This document shows, piece after piece, positions 36,501 to 45,082 of a stretch of DNA of 64,000 nt. The stretch comes from Pseudomonadota bacterium. GTDB taxonomy: Bacteria; Desulfobacterota; Desulfobacteria; Desulfobacterales; JAHIVH01. Within the stretch, counting starts at the first letter, position 1. Every line of letters begins with the position of its first letter. The DNA lies in assembly GCA_018816735.1 (NCBI GenBank), contig JAHIVH010000070.1, positions 124,001 to 188,000 of the forward strand. Reading direction: 5' to 3'. The notes below the pieces were generated by a model. The model was not told the DNA's origin. It was given only the letters and a program-made list of their open reading frames with translations, and searched no databases. A program made the translations under genes and the position numbers.

Positions 36501-37223
36501 CTGAACGTTTTCTATATGGAGAAAATCAACTAAAATCTTTTGGGGCTCAAGATCAAAAAAATCAACTTTACCACTGCCATTCATGGTAATTAAGTTAAAC
36601 ACACTCCTGAATTCAATTTTATTCCAGATATTGGAACTGCAGCTGGCATCAATGTCAAACCGGTCAGAAGATAAACGGGTTTTTGCGTTAATATGATTAA
36701 ACTTAAAAAAAACATTGGATTCAGCAGGGAGACTTAAGAAACCCTTTTCCACGATCACCTCCAGATCAAGATGATATGATGCCATCAGGTCTCTTAGCAT
36801 TTCAAATTTTGGTCTGAGATCGGGATACCCATAAGCCACTTCTTTCTCATCTCTATTTCCATCCTTTTCCAAGGATATAACGACATGCAAATCCGGTTTA
36901 ATCAGGCTCACCCGGTATGGGCGGATATTTCCTTTCAAAACAGGCAAAATTTCCGGATAGATTTTGATTGAATCCACTTCAAGACGGATATAACCGGGAA
37001 TGGAAACACCAACTTCAGAGAATATAATATGGGGAATTGGGAAAATAGCCAGACGGGCATCCTGATAGGTCACTTCTCCTCCTATCATTTCTGATATCCT
37101 TTTCTCAATCTTTTCTCTTATGCTTTCAAAACCGATAATTCCTGAAATGATATTGACAGACAATATGACGAATAAAATCAGAAGACCCGTAATGAGTGAT
37201 ATTTTTCTGTTTATTCGCAACAT
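33579..37223 (-). CDS. AsmA-like family protein, very large
   Basis: A 1,214-residue envelope protein of the AsmA/YhdP superfamily, thought to carry phospholipids between the membranes. A single N-terminal helix (ISLITGLLILFVILSVNIIS) anchors it in the inner membrane and leaves a long periplasmic part of beta-rich repeats. The AsmA N-terminal motif region VTYQDARLAIFPIPHI is visible, and the last ~200 residues (GRLEFKSVNGRIYNFVILA, GFPYRSIKIKG, DLVIRHIPIVNEIL) match the AsmA-like C-terminal domain. A tandem GDFY repeat lies near 34738-34772. AGGAAA lies upstream of the ATG. The cargo is unknown. Confidence 0.9.
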   Translation of the reverse strand: MLRINRKISLITGLLILFVILSVNIISGIIGFESIREKIEKRISEMIGGEVTYQDARLAIFPIPHIIFSEVGVSIPGYIRLEVDSIKIYPEILPVLKGNIRPYRVSLIKPDLHVVISLEKDGNRDEKEVAYGYPDLRPKFEMLRDLMASYHLDLEVIVEKGFLSLPAESNVFFKFNHINAKTRLSSDRFDIDASCSSNIWNKIEFRSVFNLITMNGSGKVDFFDLEPQKILVDFLHIENVQTDDTRINLNIDFIIRNLTDLYATIKSSLPSIILKQDNRKIEINSKYLDGYLKIDNGTIKVVLNSLELDYPKLSLSGKLFIDPFSPEISFEIKGKNVDVASTRHTALLLFGQNRIAQLIFEILQNGAVPEITVSSSAKSLKTLGRLSNLKIKGILSDGDIHVPKVDLDLSKVSGEVFISEGILYGKNLEGWLDNSKGCDGSLKLGLFKGENIPFHLDVGITADLSELSPVLRRLVKYGKLKREIENISMLQGKATGRLILGEYLHSIMPTINVTSLYVMEAFYNRVPFPMHVSHGRVFYDGTHINVLGIQGRVGNSFFSDLSFSVDWEDEKLLHVISKSADVNMEELYPWLVSFHPIYNVCHRLKYLKGNFCFQALEMNGPIFKPQQWEFDISGTPLHLSTDADFLGGPVMVSQGMVEVDQYDIIFEDVMLNSLESKVNANGSVYDYLKGVESFSTDFTGHLGEDNFLWLAGISNIPEILRPKGPFDILKGRMVWQRHGPFSLFADVDIQAGTNVKIDLMAKKNALSIKTLSVKDMESDAIFSYDSCDDEVGVSFSGKLTGGTLDTVLENNPFLDGDIYGDFYGDFYGDMAQKSYTRGNVKGSRLKIPLPGFSSVTLNQFSIAAEENGICLENVDVNYQESQAMVQGTLNFSEEGFIADFNLASGFLDLKKITELFNTESKNPDRNEKENPSWPVSGRIDIKGEEVVYGNRTFTDLHSLVLFKKDEITASIIDAELCGIAVKGTIEAFPERVSFNIIPYVSDGNLNKTLNCLSEKKVQLDGEFNLNGEIEGMGGGKEGPDITHGRLEFKSVNGRIYNFVILAKTLSILNVADMLRGDFPDLRNEGFPYRSIKIKGYFESGKFILEEAVIDNSSMGITAKGEIALKDMTLNLTILVAPLKTVDLVIRHIPIVNEILDGTLVSIPVKVTGSYSSPKTVFLEPSAVESELVGIMERTLKLPFTIIKPIFSDDKKADE

Positions 37224-37468
37224 ATCTGTTTTCCTGCTGTTATCAGATAAAAAATCAATAAAAACATCCTTATGTTGAAATATGTGACCACATCAGAATA
37301 TATATTGAAACCCAATTTAATAAATGATAATGTGCGTAATTGTAATGATTTTTCAAACCACTGTTTGATTTTCATGTTAAAGCCTTTTTTTATATTTTTT
37401 CTTCTCACATTACAAGCCTGCGTTTTATACTGTATTTTAATAACGATATTTATTTGGAGGTCAACACC

Positions 37469-39670
37469 ATGGCACCAACCGAAACAAACTCTTTTACTTC
37501 ATTTGGCACAACGCATTATTTAAATGCCTGCACATATCTCCTGGATAGCTTCCAGAAATCCATTTTGTTCGCAGACGCTCTCAGAAAACGGGGCAACACC
37601 TATCTAAAACACATTGAAAATGGCCAGCCACCTGCCTTGATTTACAACTATAAGGTTATTCTCGATGGGAAAAAACTGGAAAGACCGGTCAACTATTCAT
37701 TAGCAAAAATTCAGGATCGAAGGAGAAGCGCCCCCCCCAAAGAAAACGTTCCGGTTGAAAGGAGGGATTCCCAGCCCCTTAAGGAAACGATCCCCGACCT
37801 GAATTTAAGACCCATTATTATTGTTGATCCCAGAGCCGGTCATGGCCCTGGAATCGGTGGTTCAAAAGAAGACTCCGAAATCGGCATGGCAATGAATCAG
37901 GGGCATACGGTCTACTTTCTTATTTTCAGCACAGAACCGGAACCGGGCCAGACCTTGGGTGATGTGAAAAATGCAATGACCCGCTTTTTCGAGGAAGTCC
38001 AAAAAAGGCACCCCAAGGCACCCCGACCTGCTGTCATAGGAAATTGCCAGGGAGGGTGGGCATCTGCCATCGTCGGTGCGGACAGGCCGGATCTGGTCGG
38101 CCCCTTGCTGCTTAATGGGTCTCCCATGTCATACTGGTCTGGTGTCGAAGGCCAGGATCCGCTGCGTTACAAAGGGGGACTTTTAGGTGGTGTATGGATG
38201 AATTCCTTTTTAAGCGATCTTAATAATGGCTATTTTGACGGCGCCAATCTCGTACTCAACTTTGAATTACTCAACCCGGCAAACTCCTATTGGAACAAAT
38301 TGCACAATCTCTATGACAAAATAGATACTGAAGAACAACGATTCTTAAACTTCGAGAAATGGTGGGGCGGCTTTTTTATCCTGACCAAAAGCGAAATCCA
38401 CCAGATTGTCAATGATCTTTTTGTGGGGAACAAGCTGGTTCAGGGGAAACTGGAATTTGAAGAGGGAAACCCCATCGATCTGAAAAAATTCAATGATCCT
38501 GTTGTTGTCTTTGCCTCAAAAGGGGACAACATCACGCCTCCCCAGCAAGCCTTGAACTGGATTCCCATTGTCTATAAATCCGTTGATGAAATCAAAAGGC
38601 ATCAACAGGTTATTGTGTATATCGTGCACCCGGAAATCGGCCATCTTGGTATTTTTGTGTCTTCATCAATTGCCAAAAAAGAGCAACGGGAAATTATAGG
38701 CAGTGTGGAAATGATCGATTATCTGGCCCCTGGACTTTATGAAATGGTTATTCAAAAAGGCCCAAGCAAAGAATGGATGAATGATTATACCGTAAGTTTT
38801 GAAGAAAGAACCATGAAGGATATTAATGACCTTGATGACAGTCAAAATGACGAAAAACCGTTTAAAATCGTAGCCATGGTTTCAGAAAAAAATGACAAAC
38901 TATATCAGACTTATGTCGGACAATGGATTAAACTGCTTTCAAATGAATGGACAGCAGCGTTTCTGAAACAACTCCATCCCTTGCGCCTGGAACGATACAT
39001 GATATCAGACCTGAACCCGCTTTTAATCCCTGTAAAACTCATTTCTCCACAGATTCGTGAAAATCGTATCAAGACGGATGAAGACAATCCGTTTGTCAAA
39101 ATGGAAAAAAATTTCTCTCAAATGATGACCAATGCCTGGAACTACTACAGAGATGTGAGAGACCATGCCCAGGAAACTGTTTTTCAGAATTTATATGATA
39201 ATTCCCTGTCAGAACAATTTTTCAGATTTTTCAGTGAGACATTGCCTGTGTCAGATACACCGGAAACCATCAAGCAGAAGAAGGCGGAAAACAAAGCTGA
39301 CAAACAATTCTGGCTGGATGCCATTGAAAAGGGGGGATACTCAGAGGGCGTCATTCGCATTATCGTTGCCACGATGACTTCAGATAAAATTATTGAAGAG
39401 GCGGAAATGCTTCGGGCAGAAAAAATCGTCCTGTCCAATAAACGTCTTTATCATATCAAGCGGGCTGATCTGAAAGTCATGGTCAAAGAACAGGCCCGTA
39501 TTCTCCAGACCAATCAGGAAAAAGCGCTGGAAGCCCTTCCCCTGCTTCTTACAAAAAAGTCGGACAGAAAGAAGGCTATAGAAATTGCAAAAGAAATGGT
39601 CGGGACAGAGGAAAAAATAACCGCCAAAGAACAAGCCTTAATTACAAAAATTGAAACGATTCTTTCCTGA
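37469..39670 (+). CDS. DUF3141 protein (PHA-synthase-related hydrolase fold)
   Basis: A 733-residue protein of the DUF3141 family. The N-terminal ~100 residues resemble the helical start of PHA-synthase-like proteins; the alpha/beta-hydrolase core has VDPRAGHGPGIGG, the nucleophile-type box GNCQGGW (Cys at the nucleophile position, as in PHA synthases), an acid in SKGDNITPP and a His in EIGHLG. The C-terminal half is helical and acidic. These residues look like a PhaC-type catalytic triad, but activity of the family is not established. The ATG at 37469 is preceded by TTGGAGG; the TTG at 37454 lies in that ribosome site. A terminator follows. Confidence 0.9.
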   Translation: MAPTETNSFTSFGTTHYLNACTYLLDSFQKSILFADALRKRGNTYLKHIENGQPPALIYNYKVILDGKKLERPVNYSLAKIQDRRRSAPPKENVPVERRDSQPLKETIPDLNLRPIIIVDPRAGHGPGIGGSKEDSEIGMAMNQGHTVYFLIFSTEPEPGQTLGDVKNAMTRFFEEVQKRHPKAPRPAVIGNCQGGWASAIVGADRPDLVGPLLLNGSPMSYWSGVEGQDPLRYKGGLLGGVWMNSFLSDLNNGYFDGANLVLNFELLNPANSYWNKLHNLYDKIDTEEQRFLNFEKWWGGFFILTKSEIHQIVNDLFVGNKLVQGKLEFEEGNPIDLKKFNDPVVVFASKGDNITPPQQALNWIPIVYKSVDEIKRHQQVIVYIVHPEIGHLGIFVSSSIAKKEQREIIGSVEMIDYLAPGLYEMVIQKGPSKEWMNDYTVSFEERTMKDINDLDDSQNDEKPFKIVAMVSEKNDKLYQTYVGQWIKLLSNEWTAAFLKQLHPLRLERYMISDLNPLLIPVKLISPQIRENRIKTDEDNPFVKMEKNFSQMMTNAWNYYRDVRDHAQETVFQNLYDNSLSEQFFRFFSETLPVSDTPETIKQKKAENKADKQFWLDAIEKGGYSEGVIRIIVATMTSDKIIEEAEMLRAEKIVLSNKRLYHIKRADLKVMVKEQARILQTNQEKALEALPLLLTKKSDRKKAIEIAKEMVGTEEKITAKEQALITKIETILS

Positions 39671-39677
39671 AAAATAG

Positions 39678-39718
39678 AAACGCCGGCAGGAAGTTCATAT
39701 CCCTGCTGGCGTTTTGTT
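39678..39718. terminator. Rho-independent terminator
   Basis: Arms 39678-39690 and 39702-39713 (aacgccggcagg with one G-U pair) followed by a T-rich run on the plus strand; A-rich flank on the other side may allow use in both directions. Confidence 0.75.
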
Positions 39719-39765
39719 ATTGATGGCCATACCCGGCCTGTAATTCAAAGCGTATCAATACCATT

Positions 39766-40530
39766 TTACTTTAAAGAAGCTGATTCCTTTTCAGCATCCT
39801 TATCTTTTTTCCCGGTATCGTTGTCTTTTTTTGGCTCAATATTCAATAGCTCAATTTCAAAAATCAATGCGGAGTTCGGAGGGATATTTCTGTTTCCTCT
39901 AGGGCCATAGGCAAGGTCTGAAGGAATATACAACTCCCACTTATCGCCTTCTTTCATAAGCTGTAACGCTTCTGTCCATCCTTTGACGACACGGTTCACT
40001 TTAAACGTGGCCGGTTTGTTTCGCGCATAGGAGCTGTCGAACTCTTTGCCATCAACGGTCATGCCTCTGTAATTTACTTTCACCGTATCCTGGCCCCCTG
40101 GTGTGTTACCACTGCCTTGCTGAATCACCTTATAGAGAAGGCCGCTCTCCAGAGCGATCACACCCTCTTCATTTTTCTTTCCAGCGAGGAATTCATCTCC
40201 GATTTTTTTATTTTCGTTGGCTTCTACTCTTTTTTCATCAACCTTTTTCTTCTGAAATGCAAGGATGACATCCTTGACTTCCTCGTCCGTCATCAACACA
40301 TTCTGCTCGCTTATACCATCGGCCACACCTTTGCTGAAAACATCAGCATCGATATTCATACTATCTGTTTTAAGCCTTTTACCAATATTTAATCCAATGG
40401 CATAACTGAGTTTATCGATTTCAGTTTGTAAAGAATCCTTTGTTATCGTATTTTTTTTAACTTCAGACGTCTGACTGCAAGAAACACAAACAAAACTGAT
40501 TGTGATTAACGCCAGAAAAATTTTTTTCAT
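39766..40530 (-). CDS. FKBP-type peptidyl-prolyl isomerase lipoprotein
   Basis: A 254-residue Mip/FkpA-type foldase. The lipobox VCVSC (about residue 19) marks a lipoprotein. The N-terminal helical dimerisation region (SYAIGLNIGKRL, DGISEQNVLMTDEEV) is followed by an FKBP domain with VKVNYRGMTVDGKEFDSSY, FKVNRVVKGWTEALQLM and LAYGPRGNRNIPPNSALIFE. It assists folding of envelope proteins. The ATG at 40530 follows AGGAG by six bases; the codons at 40531-40536 are upstream of it. It shares the strand with the small lipoprotein gene. Confidence 0.95.
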   Translation of the reverse strand: MKKIFLALITISFVCVSCSQTSEVKKNTITKDSLQTEIDKLSYAIGLNIGKRLKTDSMNIDADVFSKGVADGISEQNVLMTDEEVKDVILAFQKKKVDEKRVEANENKKIGDEFLAGKKNEEGVIALESGLLYKVIQQGSGNTPGGQDTVKVNYRGMTVDGKEFDSSYARNKPATFKVNRVVKGWTEALQLMKEGDKWELYIPSDLAYGPRGNRNIPPNSALIFEIELLNIEPKKDNDTGKKDKDAEKESASLK

Positions 40531-40575
40531 AACCAACTCCTGCGTTTAGAGAGAACAAAATATTCATCTCATGGA

Positions 40576-40938
40576 TTAATGATGGGCTTTTTCCTGCACG
40601 GCATTATGCGTACCAGCATCTTCTGAAGGTGCATGCCCCTCTTTCACATCTTCCGCTTTTTCGGCTTTGCTCCCCATGACCCATTTGCCATCCTGTTGAA
40701 CCATTGAAAGCACTTCCTCATATTTGATTTTTCCTTTAATCCTGACTTTAACAGCACCGTCTTCTTCTTCAACCAATTTGTAATCAAGGTCATCCAGGTC
40801 AGATGCGACATCTTTGAACTTTGCGTCTATATACGTTTTAGCCACATCTTCAGGTGACATCGCCTTTTCGCCACAACCAACCACTGCGAGAATAATCACA
40901 AACCCAATGATACCTGCAATTACTGAAACTTTTTTCAT
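40576..40938 (-). CDS. Small lipoprotein, DUF4878-like
   Basis: A 120-residue lipoprotein with a hydrophobic signal and lipobox AVVGC, then a compact alpha/beta domain (SPEDVAKTYIDAKFKD, then KIKYEEVLSMVQQDGKWVMG) of the sort seen in DUF4878/NTF2-like lipoproteins, and a short His/Glu-rich tail. AAAGGAG lies six bases before the ATG. It is 45 bases upstream of the FKBP gene on the same strand, likely one transcript. The function is unknown. Confidence 0.8.
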   Translation of the reverse strand: MKKVSVIAGIIGFVIILAVVGCGEKAMSPEDVAKTYIDAKFKDVASDLDDLDYKLVEEEDGAVKVRIKGKIKYEEVLSMVQQDGKWVMGSKAEKAEDVKEGHAPSEDAGTHNAVQEKAHH

Positions 40939-41471
40939 GTCTGTCTCCTTTAAATTAATGATTAGTTTAAAATATTTGCCAGTTCATACCATTCCATTAG
41001 CGATAAAGATGGCCTTCGATCTTCATGGCTAATTAAGGATTTTCAATACGACAGGAACTCTTTTCGGTTTTCTTTGAAAAACCGCTATACACTTAGCCCT
41101 AAATTTTTTTATTGTCAAACATGAATCTTTCTCTTTTAGCAGGAACCGCCTGTAATCAAAATCAGGTTTTGGGCACCAGTCGCGTAGTCCCGTTAATCAT
41201 ATTTTTTAAAAAACCCCATCATATCAGAATATTAAAATTTCATCCTAATTTTTTTACAGTTGTAAGAAAATTTGTTGAAAAATTAAAAGTTTTAAGTTAG
41301 ATTAACCTTTTTTTTAATATCATTGCTTTTTTAAGCTATCCCAATTGGGTGAACACAGGTTTGAAAAAAGAATAATTTTTACTGAGAATTCAAATAGATT
41401 TGGATTCCTAAATTACATCATGCATGGCGAGTTTCAGGCCATATGATGAACATTTTGATTTTGGAGGATTT
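40939..41471. other. Intergenic region upstream of beta-oxidation operon
   Basis: An AT-rich region between divergent genes. It contains a 10-base palindrome cccaattggg (41340-41349), a possible operator, and an imperfect dyad around 41000-41030. No convincing -35/-10 pair and no gene. The GGAGG ribosome site of the next gene ends it. Confidence 0.4.
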
Positions 41472-42638
41472 ATGAAACTTGAAGATGTCAAAAAAATAGC
41501 GATTATCGGATCAGGTGCAATGGGGCATGGAATCGCTCAGGTATGTGCTGTTGCAGGAATCAATGTTGTCATCAAGGATATCAAGCAGGAATTTCTCGAT
41601 AATGCAGTATCCAAGGTAAAAGAGAGCCTGACTTTTCTTGTGGGCAAGGGGAAAATTCCCCAGAAGACGCTGGACAATGTCATGAACAACCTGCTCACAA
41701 CAACTCTTGACACCAAAACAGCTGTGGCTGATGCACAGATCGTTATCGAGGCTGTTCCTGAAATTCTTGACCTGAAAAAATCCGTTTTCAAAGAAATTTC
41801 AGGACTTGCAGCCAAAGATACCATACTTGCAACAAACACCTCCACCATGAGCATTTCTGAAATAGGTGCTGTGGTAGATCGTCCCGAACGTTTCGTGGGC
41901 ATGCATTTTTTCAACCCTGTAAACCGGATGAAACTTGTTGAAGTGATATATGGAAACAAGACAACCGATGAAACAGCGGACCTTCTCGTTGCCGTCACTG
42001 AAAAAATCAATAAAAAACCGATCAAAGTGTTAAAAGATTCCCCGGGTTTCATTGTAAACCGGATCAATGCCCCCAACCAGGCGCTTTTCAGCGCCATTCT
42101 GGACGAAGGCAAAGAAAAACCCTGTGAAATCGACGCCGGCATGAAAGAAACCGGCATGCCAATGGGGCCATTTGAACTGGCAGACTATGTGGGTCTGGAT
42201 GTGTTCTGTCACACACTTTCCTACTATTCAAAAACCCTTTCCAAAGACTATACACCTGGAAAATTGCTTTCAGAAAAGCTGAAAAACAACGAACTGGGCA
42301 TGAAGACCGGTAAGGGTATTTATGACTGGTCAGCTGGCAAAGCCGTTATCGACCTTTCCAAAAAAAGCACGACCATCACCCCAATGGAACTTCTTGCCGT
42401 TCAGTTGAACGAAGCGGTCAAGGTATATAAAGAAGAAGTCTCAACATCAACAAACGATATTGACAATTCACTCGTATTTGGCATGAATGCATTTATGGGG
42501 CCATTTGGCTTGTGTGCCGGTCAGGATCCGAAAATTCTTACGGACACACTGAACAAATTGAGTGAAAGATTCAATCTGGAAATTTTCAAACCAGAACCTG
42601 AAATTATTGACGGGTCTTATAAAAATTTCAATAAATAG
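41472..42638 (+). CDS. 3-Hydroxyacyl-CoA dehydrogenase
   Basis: A 388-residue NAD-dependent enzyme oxidising 3-hydroxyacyl-CoA to 3-ketoacyl-CoA. The Rossmann domain begins KIAIIGSGAMGHGIAQV (GxGxxG at 13-18), then EAVPEILDLKKSVF and the catalytic His in HFFNPVNRMKLVEV. The C-terminal part carries the first helical domain (DSPGFIVNRI) and a second, duplicated half (LLAVQLNEAVKVY, GMNAFMGPFGLCAG), which makes it longer than the ~282-residue Hbd type. The ATG at 41472 follows GGAGG; 41424 is an upstream in-frame start without support. It heads an operon with enoyl-CoA hydratase and thiolase. Confidence 0.95.
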   Translation: MKLEDVKKIAIIGSGAMGHGIAQVCAVAGINVVIKDIKQEFLDNAVSKVKESLTFLVGKGKIPQKTLDNVMNNLLTTTLDTKTAVADAQIVIEAVPEILDLKKSVFKEISGLAAKDTILATNTSTMSISEIGAVVDRPERFVGMHFFNPVNRMKLVEVIYGNKTTDETADLLVAVTEKINKKPIKVLKDSPGFIVNRINAPNQALFSAILDEGKEKPCEIDAGMKETGMPMGPFELADYVGLDVFCHTLSYYSKTLSKDYTPGKLLSEKLKNNELGMKTGKGIYDWSAGKAVIDLSKKSTTITPMELLAVQLNEAVKVYKEEVSTSTNDIDNSLVFGMNAFMGPFGLCAGQDPKILTDTLNKLSERFNLEIFKPEPEIIDGSYKNFNK

Positions 42639-42678
42639 CCGATTATTGATATTTTGTTTGAAATTAATACTAAATATA

Positions 42679-42720
42679 ATCTCCTGATTTTAATCAGGAG
42701 ATACTTATTTTTCAGGAGAT
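42679..42720 (+). promoter_or_regulatory. Hairpin with a second anti-SD partner
   Basis: A perfect 11-bp stem (42679-42689 and 42692-42702) is followed by acttattttt, and then by a second copy of tcaggagat (42712-42720) that is the ribosome site of the next gene. The left arm atctcctga can pair with either copy, giving a choice between a terminator-like hairpin and a hairpin that hides the ribosome site. Confidence 0.5.
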
Positions 42721-42726
42721 TCCAAT

Positions 42727-43497
42727 ATGGGTTATGAAAATGTAGAACTTGAAATAAAAGATCATGTTGCCGTTCTCGCCATTAATCATCCTCCGGCCAA
42801 TGCTGTTAACCTGGCAACGCTGAACGATTTCAACAGCGCACTGGATGAAATTGAAAAAAATACCAACGTACGCGTCCTTGTGGTAACCGGAAAAGGAGAA
42901 AAGGGCTTTTGCGCGGGATTCGATGTGAGTGACGCGGCAAACGGAGAAAAATGCGGTGTTCTGGGCCAGGAAACATGGACAAGGGTATCCCGGCTGTCCA
43001 TCCCTGTTATTGCAGCATTAAACGGATTTGCACTTGGCGGCGGATGCGAGCTTGCGCTGGCATGCCATTTCAGGGTCATGGTGGATACCCCCAAGGCAAA
43101 AATTGGTCTTACCGAACTTAACCTGGGTATCATACCCGGTTGGGGCGGTACCCAGCGAATGATGCAGGTGCTGGGAAAAAAGAAAGCCATGGAAATGATC
43201 CTTTTCAGCAAAAAACTCTCCGCATCAGAGGCTTTTGAAGCAGGCCTTGTGGATAAACTCTCAACACCTGAAACACTGATGAATGACGTCATGGAGATGG
43301 CCAACTTCCTTTCAGGACGTCCCCCGTTAGCAGTCAAATGCGTATTAAGGGCCATGCTTGCCGGTAATGAAAAAGGAATTGATGAAGGGCTGAAAGTAGA
43401 ACTTGAAGGTACAAAAATGGTAATGAATTCAGCAGATGCCGTTGAAGGATTTACAGCATTTTTCGAAAAAAGAACACCTGTGTTCAAAGGGGAATAA
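42727..43497 (+). CDS. Enoyl-CoA hydratase/isomerase
   Basis: A 256-residue crotonase-family hydratase adding water across trans-2-enoyl-CoA. The oxyanion-hole segments are GFCAGFDVSD and GFALGGGCELALACHF; ELNLGIIPGWGGTQRM contains the region with the catalytic Glu residues. Full length for the family, cytoplasmic. AGGAG is located nine bases before the ATG, inside the hairpin region described separately. Second gene of the beta-oxidation operon. Confidence 0.95.
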   Translation: MGYENVELEIKDHVAVLAINHPPANAVNLATLNDFNSALDEIEKNTNVRVLVVTGKGEKGFCAGFDVSDAANGEKCGVLGQETWTRVSRLSIPVIAALNGFALGGGCELALACHFRVMVDTPKAKIGLTELNLGIIPGWGGTQRMMQVLGKKKAMEMILFSKKLSASEAFEAGLVDKLSTPETLMNDVMEMANFLSGRPPLAVKCVLRAMLAGNEKGIDEGLKVELEGTKMVMNSADAVEGFTAFFEKRTPVFKGE

Positions 43498-43611
43498 GGT
43501 CATAGCGCTTATTGGGGCGTTTTAAAAAACATGATAGGTCCTGTTGTCAATCTTTCAGGTGAATATCATTATTAATATCCGGCTTAATTGAAAAATAAAG
43601 GAGAACCAACA

Positions 43612-44793
43612 ATGCAGATGAAAGAGTGTGTATTTATTGATGGCGTAAGAACAGCGAACGCAAGAGCCCATGCAGAAAAAGGCTGGTTTAAAAATGTTAA
43701 ACCTGACCAGACACTGGGTGCTGTGTTAAAAGCGCTTTTTGAAAGAAATCCAAAAGTCAAACCGGAAGATATCGGTGCGTTTTTCGTAGGCACGGCCAAT
43801 GCATCCGGCTATCAGAATGATATTGCCCGCCTGACCTGGCTTTCTCATGGCTTTCCAGAAAGAGTGCCGACTCAAACAGTTCAGAATCAATGCCCTTCCG
43901 GCATGGCCGCAACCATTGATGCCGCCCGGGCTATTTTATCCGGTGAAGAAGACATCATGATCGCTGCAGGTGCTGAAGATATGGAAAAAGTACCTATGGG
44001 CGCAAACATGGCCTTCCCTGATAATTTCTTTAACCGATATAACATGCTGGAAATTCCCATGGGAAATACAGCTGAAAAAGTAGCCAAGATTTATGATATT
44101 TCCAGGAAAGACATGGAAAACATGGCCATGTATTCCCATAAAAAAGCTCATGCCGCAACAGTAGAAGGCAAGTTCAAAAATGAAATCGTTCCGATCATGG
44201 GACATAAGGAAGACGGCTCGGAATTCCTCGTAGACAAAGATCAATGGGTCAGAGATACACTTGATCCGGAAAAAATGGCTACCATGAAAACCCCTTTCCA
44301 GGCCGATGGAAGAGTGACCGCAGCCACGTCGTCCCCACTTACCGCAGGAGCTGCAGCTCTTCTCATGATGAGCCGTGAAAAAGCAGACGCACTTGGATTA
44401 TCTTACACATATAAATACAAACTGGGCGTTCAGGAAGGAAATGATCCGACCATCATGGGTATGGGGCCGGAACTTGCCATTAAAAAAATCTTTAAAAAGA
44501 CAGGCCTGACGCCTAAGGATATTGGCGCATATGAGATCAATGAGGCTTTTGCCGCCCAGTCCATTGCCTGCATCAGAGAAACCGGCATTGACAAAGACAA
44601 TGCACCATTTGACAAAGTAAACGTTTGGGGTGGTGCGCTTGCTCTTGGTCATCCTTTGGGAGAATCCGGTGCAAGAATTATCGTCACCCTTCTCAATGTC
44701 ATGAAAACAGAATTTCCAAAAGAAAAATACGGTATCGCAACACTCTGCGGTGGATTTGGAAATGGCGCTGGCGTTTTGATTGAAAAAGTATGA
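43612..44793 (+). CDS. Thiolase (acetyl-CoA C-acyltransferase)
   Basis: A 393-residue thiolase releasing acetyl-CoA from 3-ketoacyl-CoA. The nucleophile Cys94 is in NQCPSGMAA; other catalytic elements are NEAFAAQS, GGALALGHPLGESG (His) and LCGGFGNGAG (Cys379). The ATG at 43612 is preceded by AAAGGAG; the TTG at 43588 is upstream of it. It completes the operon and is followed by a long hairpin. Biosynthetic versus degradative direction cannot be told, but the gene order suggests fatty- or branched-acyl degradation. Confidence 0.96.
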   Translation: MQMKECVFIDGVRTANARAHAEKGWFKNVKPDQTLGAVLKALFERNPKVKPEDIGAFFVGTANASGYQNDIARLTWLSHGFPERVPTQTVQNQCPSGMAATIDAARAILSGEEDIMIAAGAEDMEKVPMGANMAFPDNFFNRYNMLEIPMGNTAEKVAKIYDISRKDMENMAMYSHKKAHAATVEGKFKNEIVPIMGHKEDGSEFLVDKDQWVRDTLDPEKMATMKTPFQADGRVTAATSSPLTAGAAALLMMSREKADALGLSYTYKYKLGVQEGNDPTIMGMGPELAIKKIFKKTGLTPKDIGAYEINEAFAAQSIACIRETGIDKDNAPFDKVNVWGGALALGHPLGESGARIIVTLLNVMKTEFPKEKYGIATLCGGFGNGAGVLIEKV

Positions 44794-44813
44794 TGTTATA
44801 ATAATCAAGCAAT

Positions 44814-44855
44814 AAACAAATAATGGCCGCTTGGTCAAGCGGTCATTATTTGTTT
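44814..44855 (+). terminator. Long hairpin terminator
   Basis: Twenty-bp arms (44814-44833 and 44836-44855) with one G-U pair and a 2-base loop. It ends the beta-oxidation operon; the next gene begins 18 bases later. Confidence 0.75.
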
Positions 44856-44873
44856 GAGCGAAAGGTAAGGTTT

Positions 44874-45074
44874 ATGCATAAAGGGAAAAAAATATTGAAA
44901 TATTTAAGAGTGTATATCATTTTATTTTTATGCATCAGCCTTAACGGCATTGGATTTTTAATTGGCGGATGGCTTTATTATAGGGAAGCATTGCTGACTC
45001 ATAAAAACAAACCTGCGTATCCGTTTAACAAGGTTAATCATCTGTCAGGAGATATAGCCGTTTATTCAGATTGA
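44874..45074 (+). CDS. Small single-pass membrane protein
   Basis: A 66-residue protein: a basic N-terminus (MHKGKKILKYLRVY), one hydrophobic helix (IILFLCISLNGIGFLIGGWL) and a short tail. The ATG follows AAGG. It precedes the SGNH hydrolase gene by a few bases, so they are co-transcribed. I do not recognise the family; it could be a membrane partner or leader of the SGNH enzyme. Confidence 0.55.
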   Translation: MHKGKKILKYLRVYIILFLCISLNGIGFLIGGWLYYREALLTHKNKPAYPFNKVNHLSGDIAVYSD

Positions 45075-45082
45075 TTGGAATC

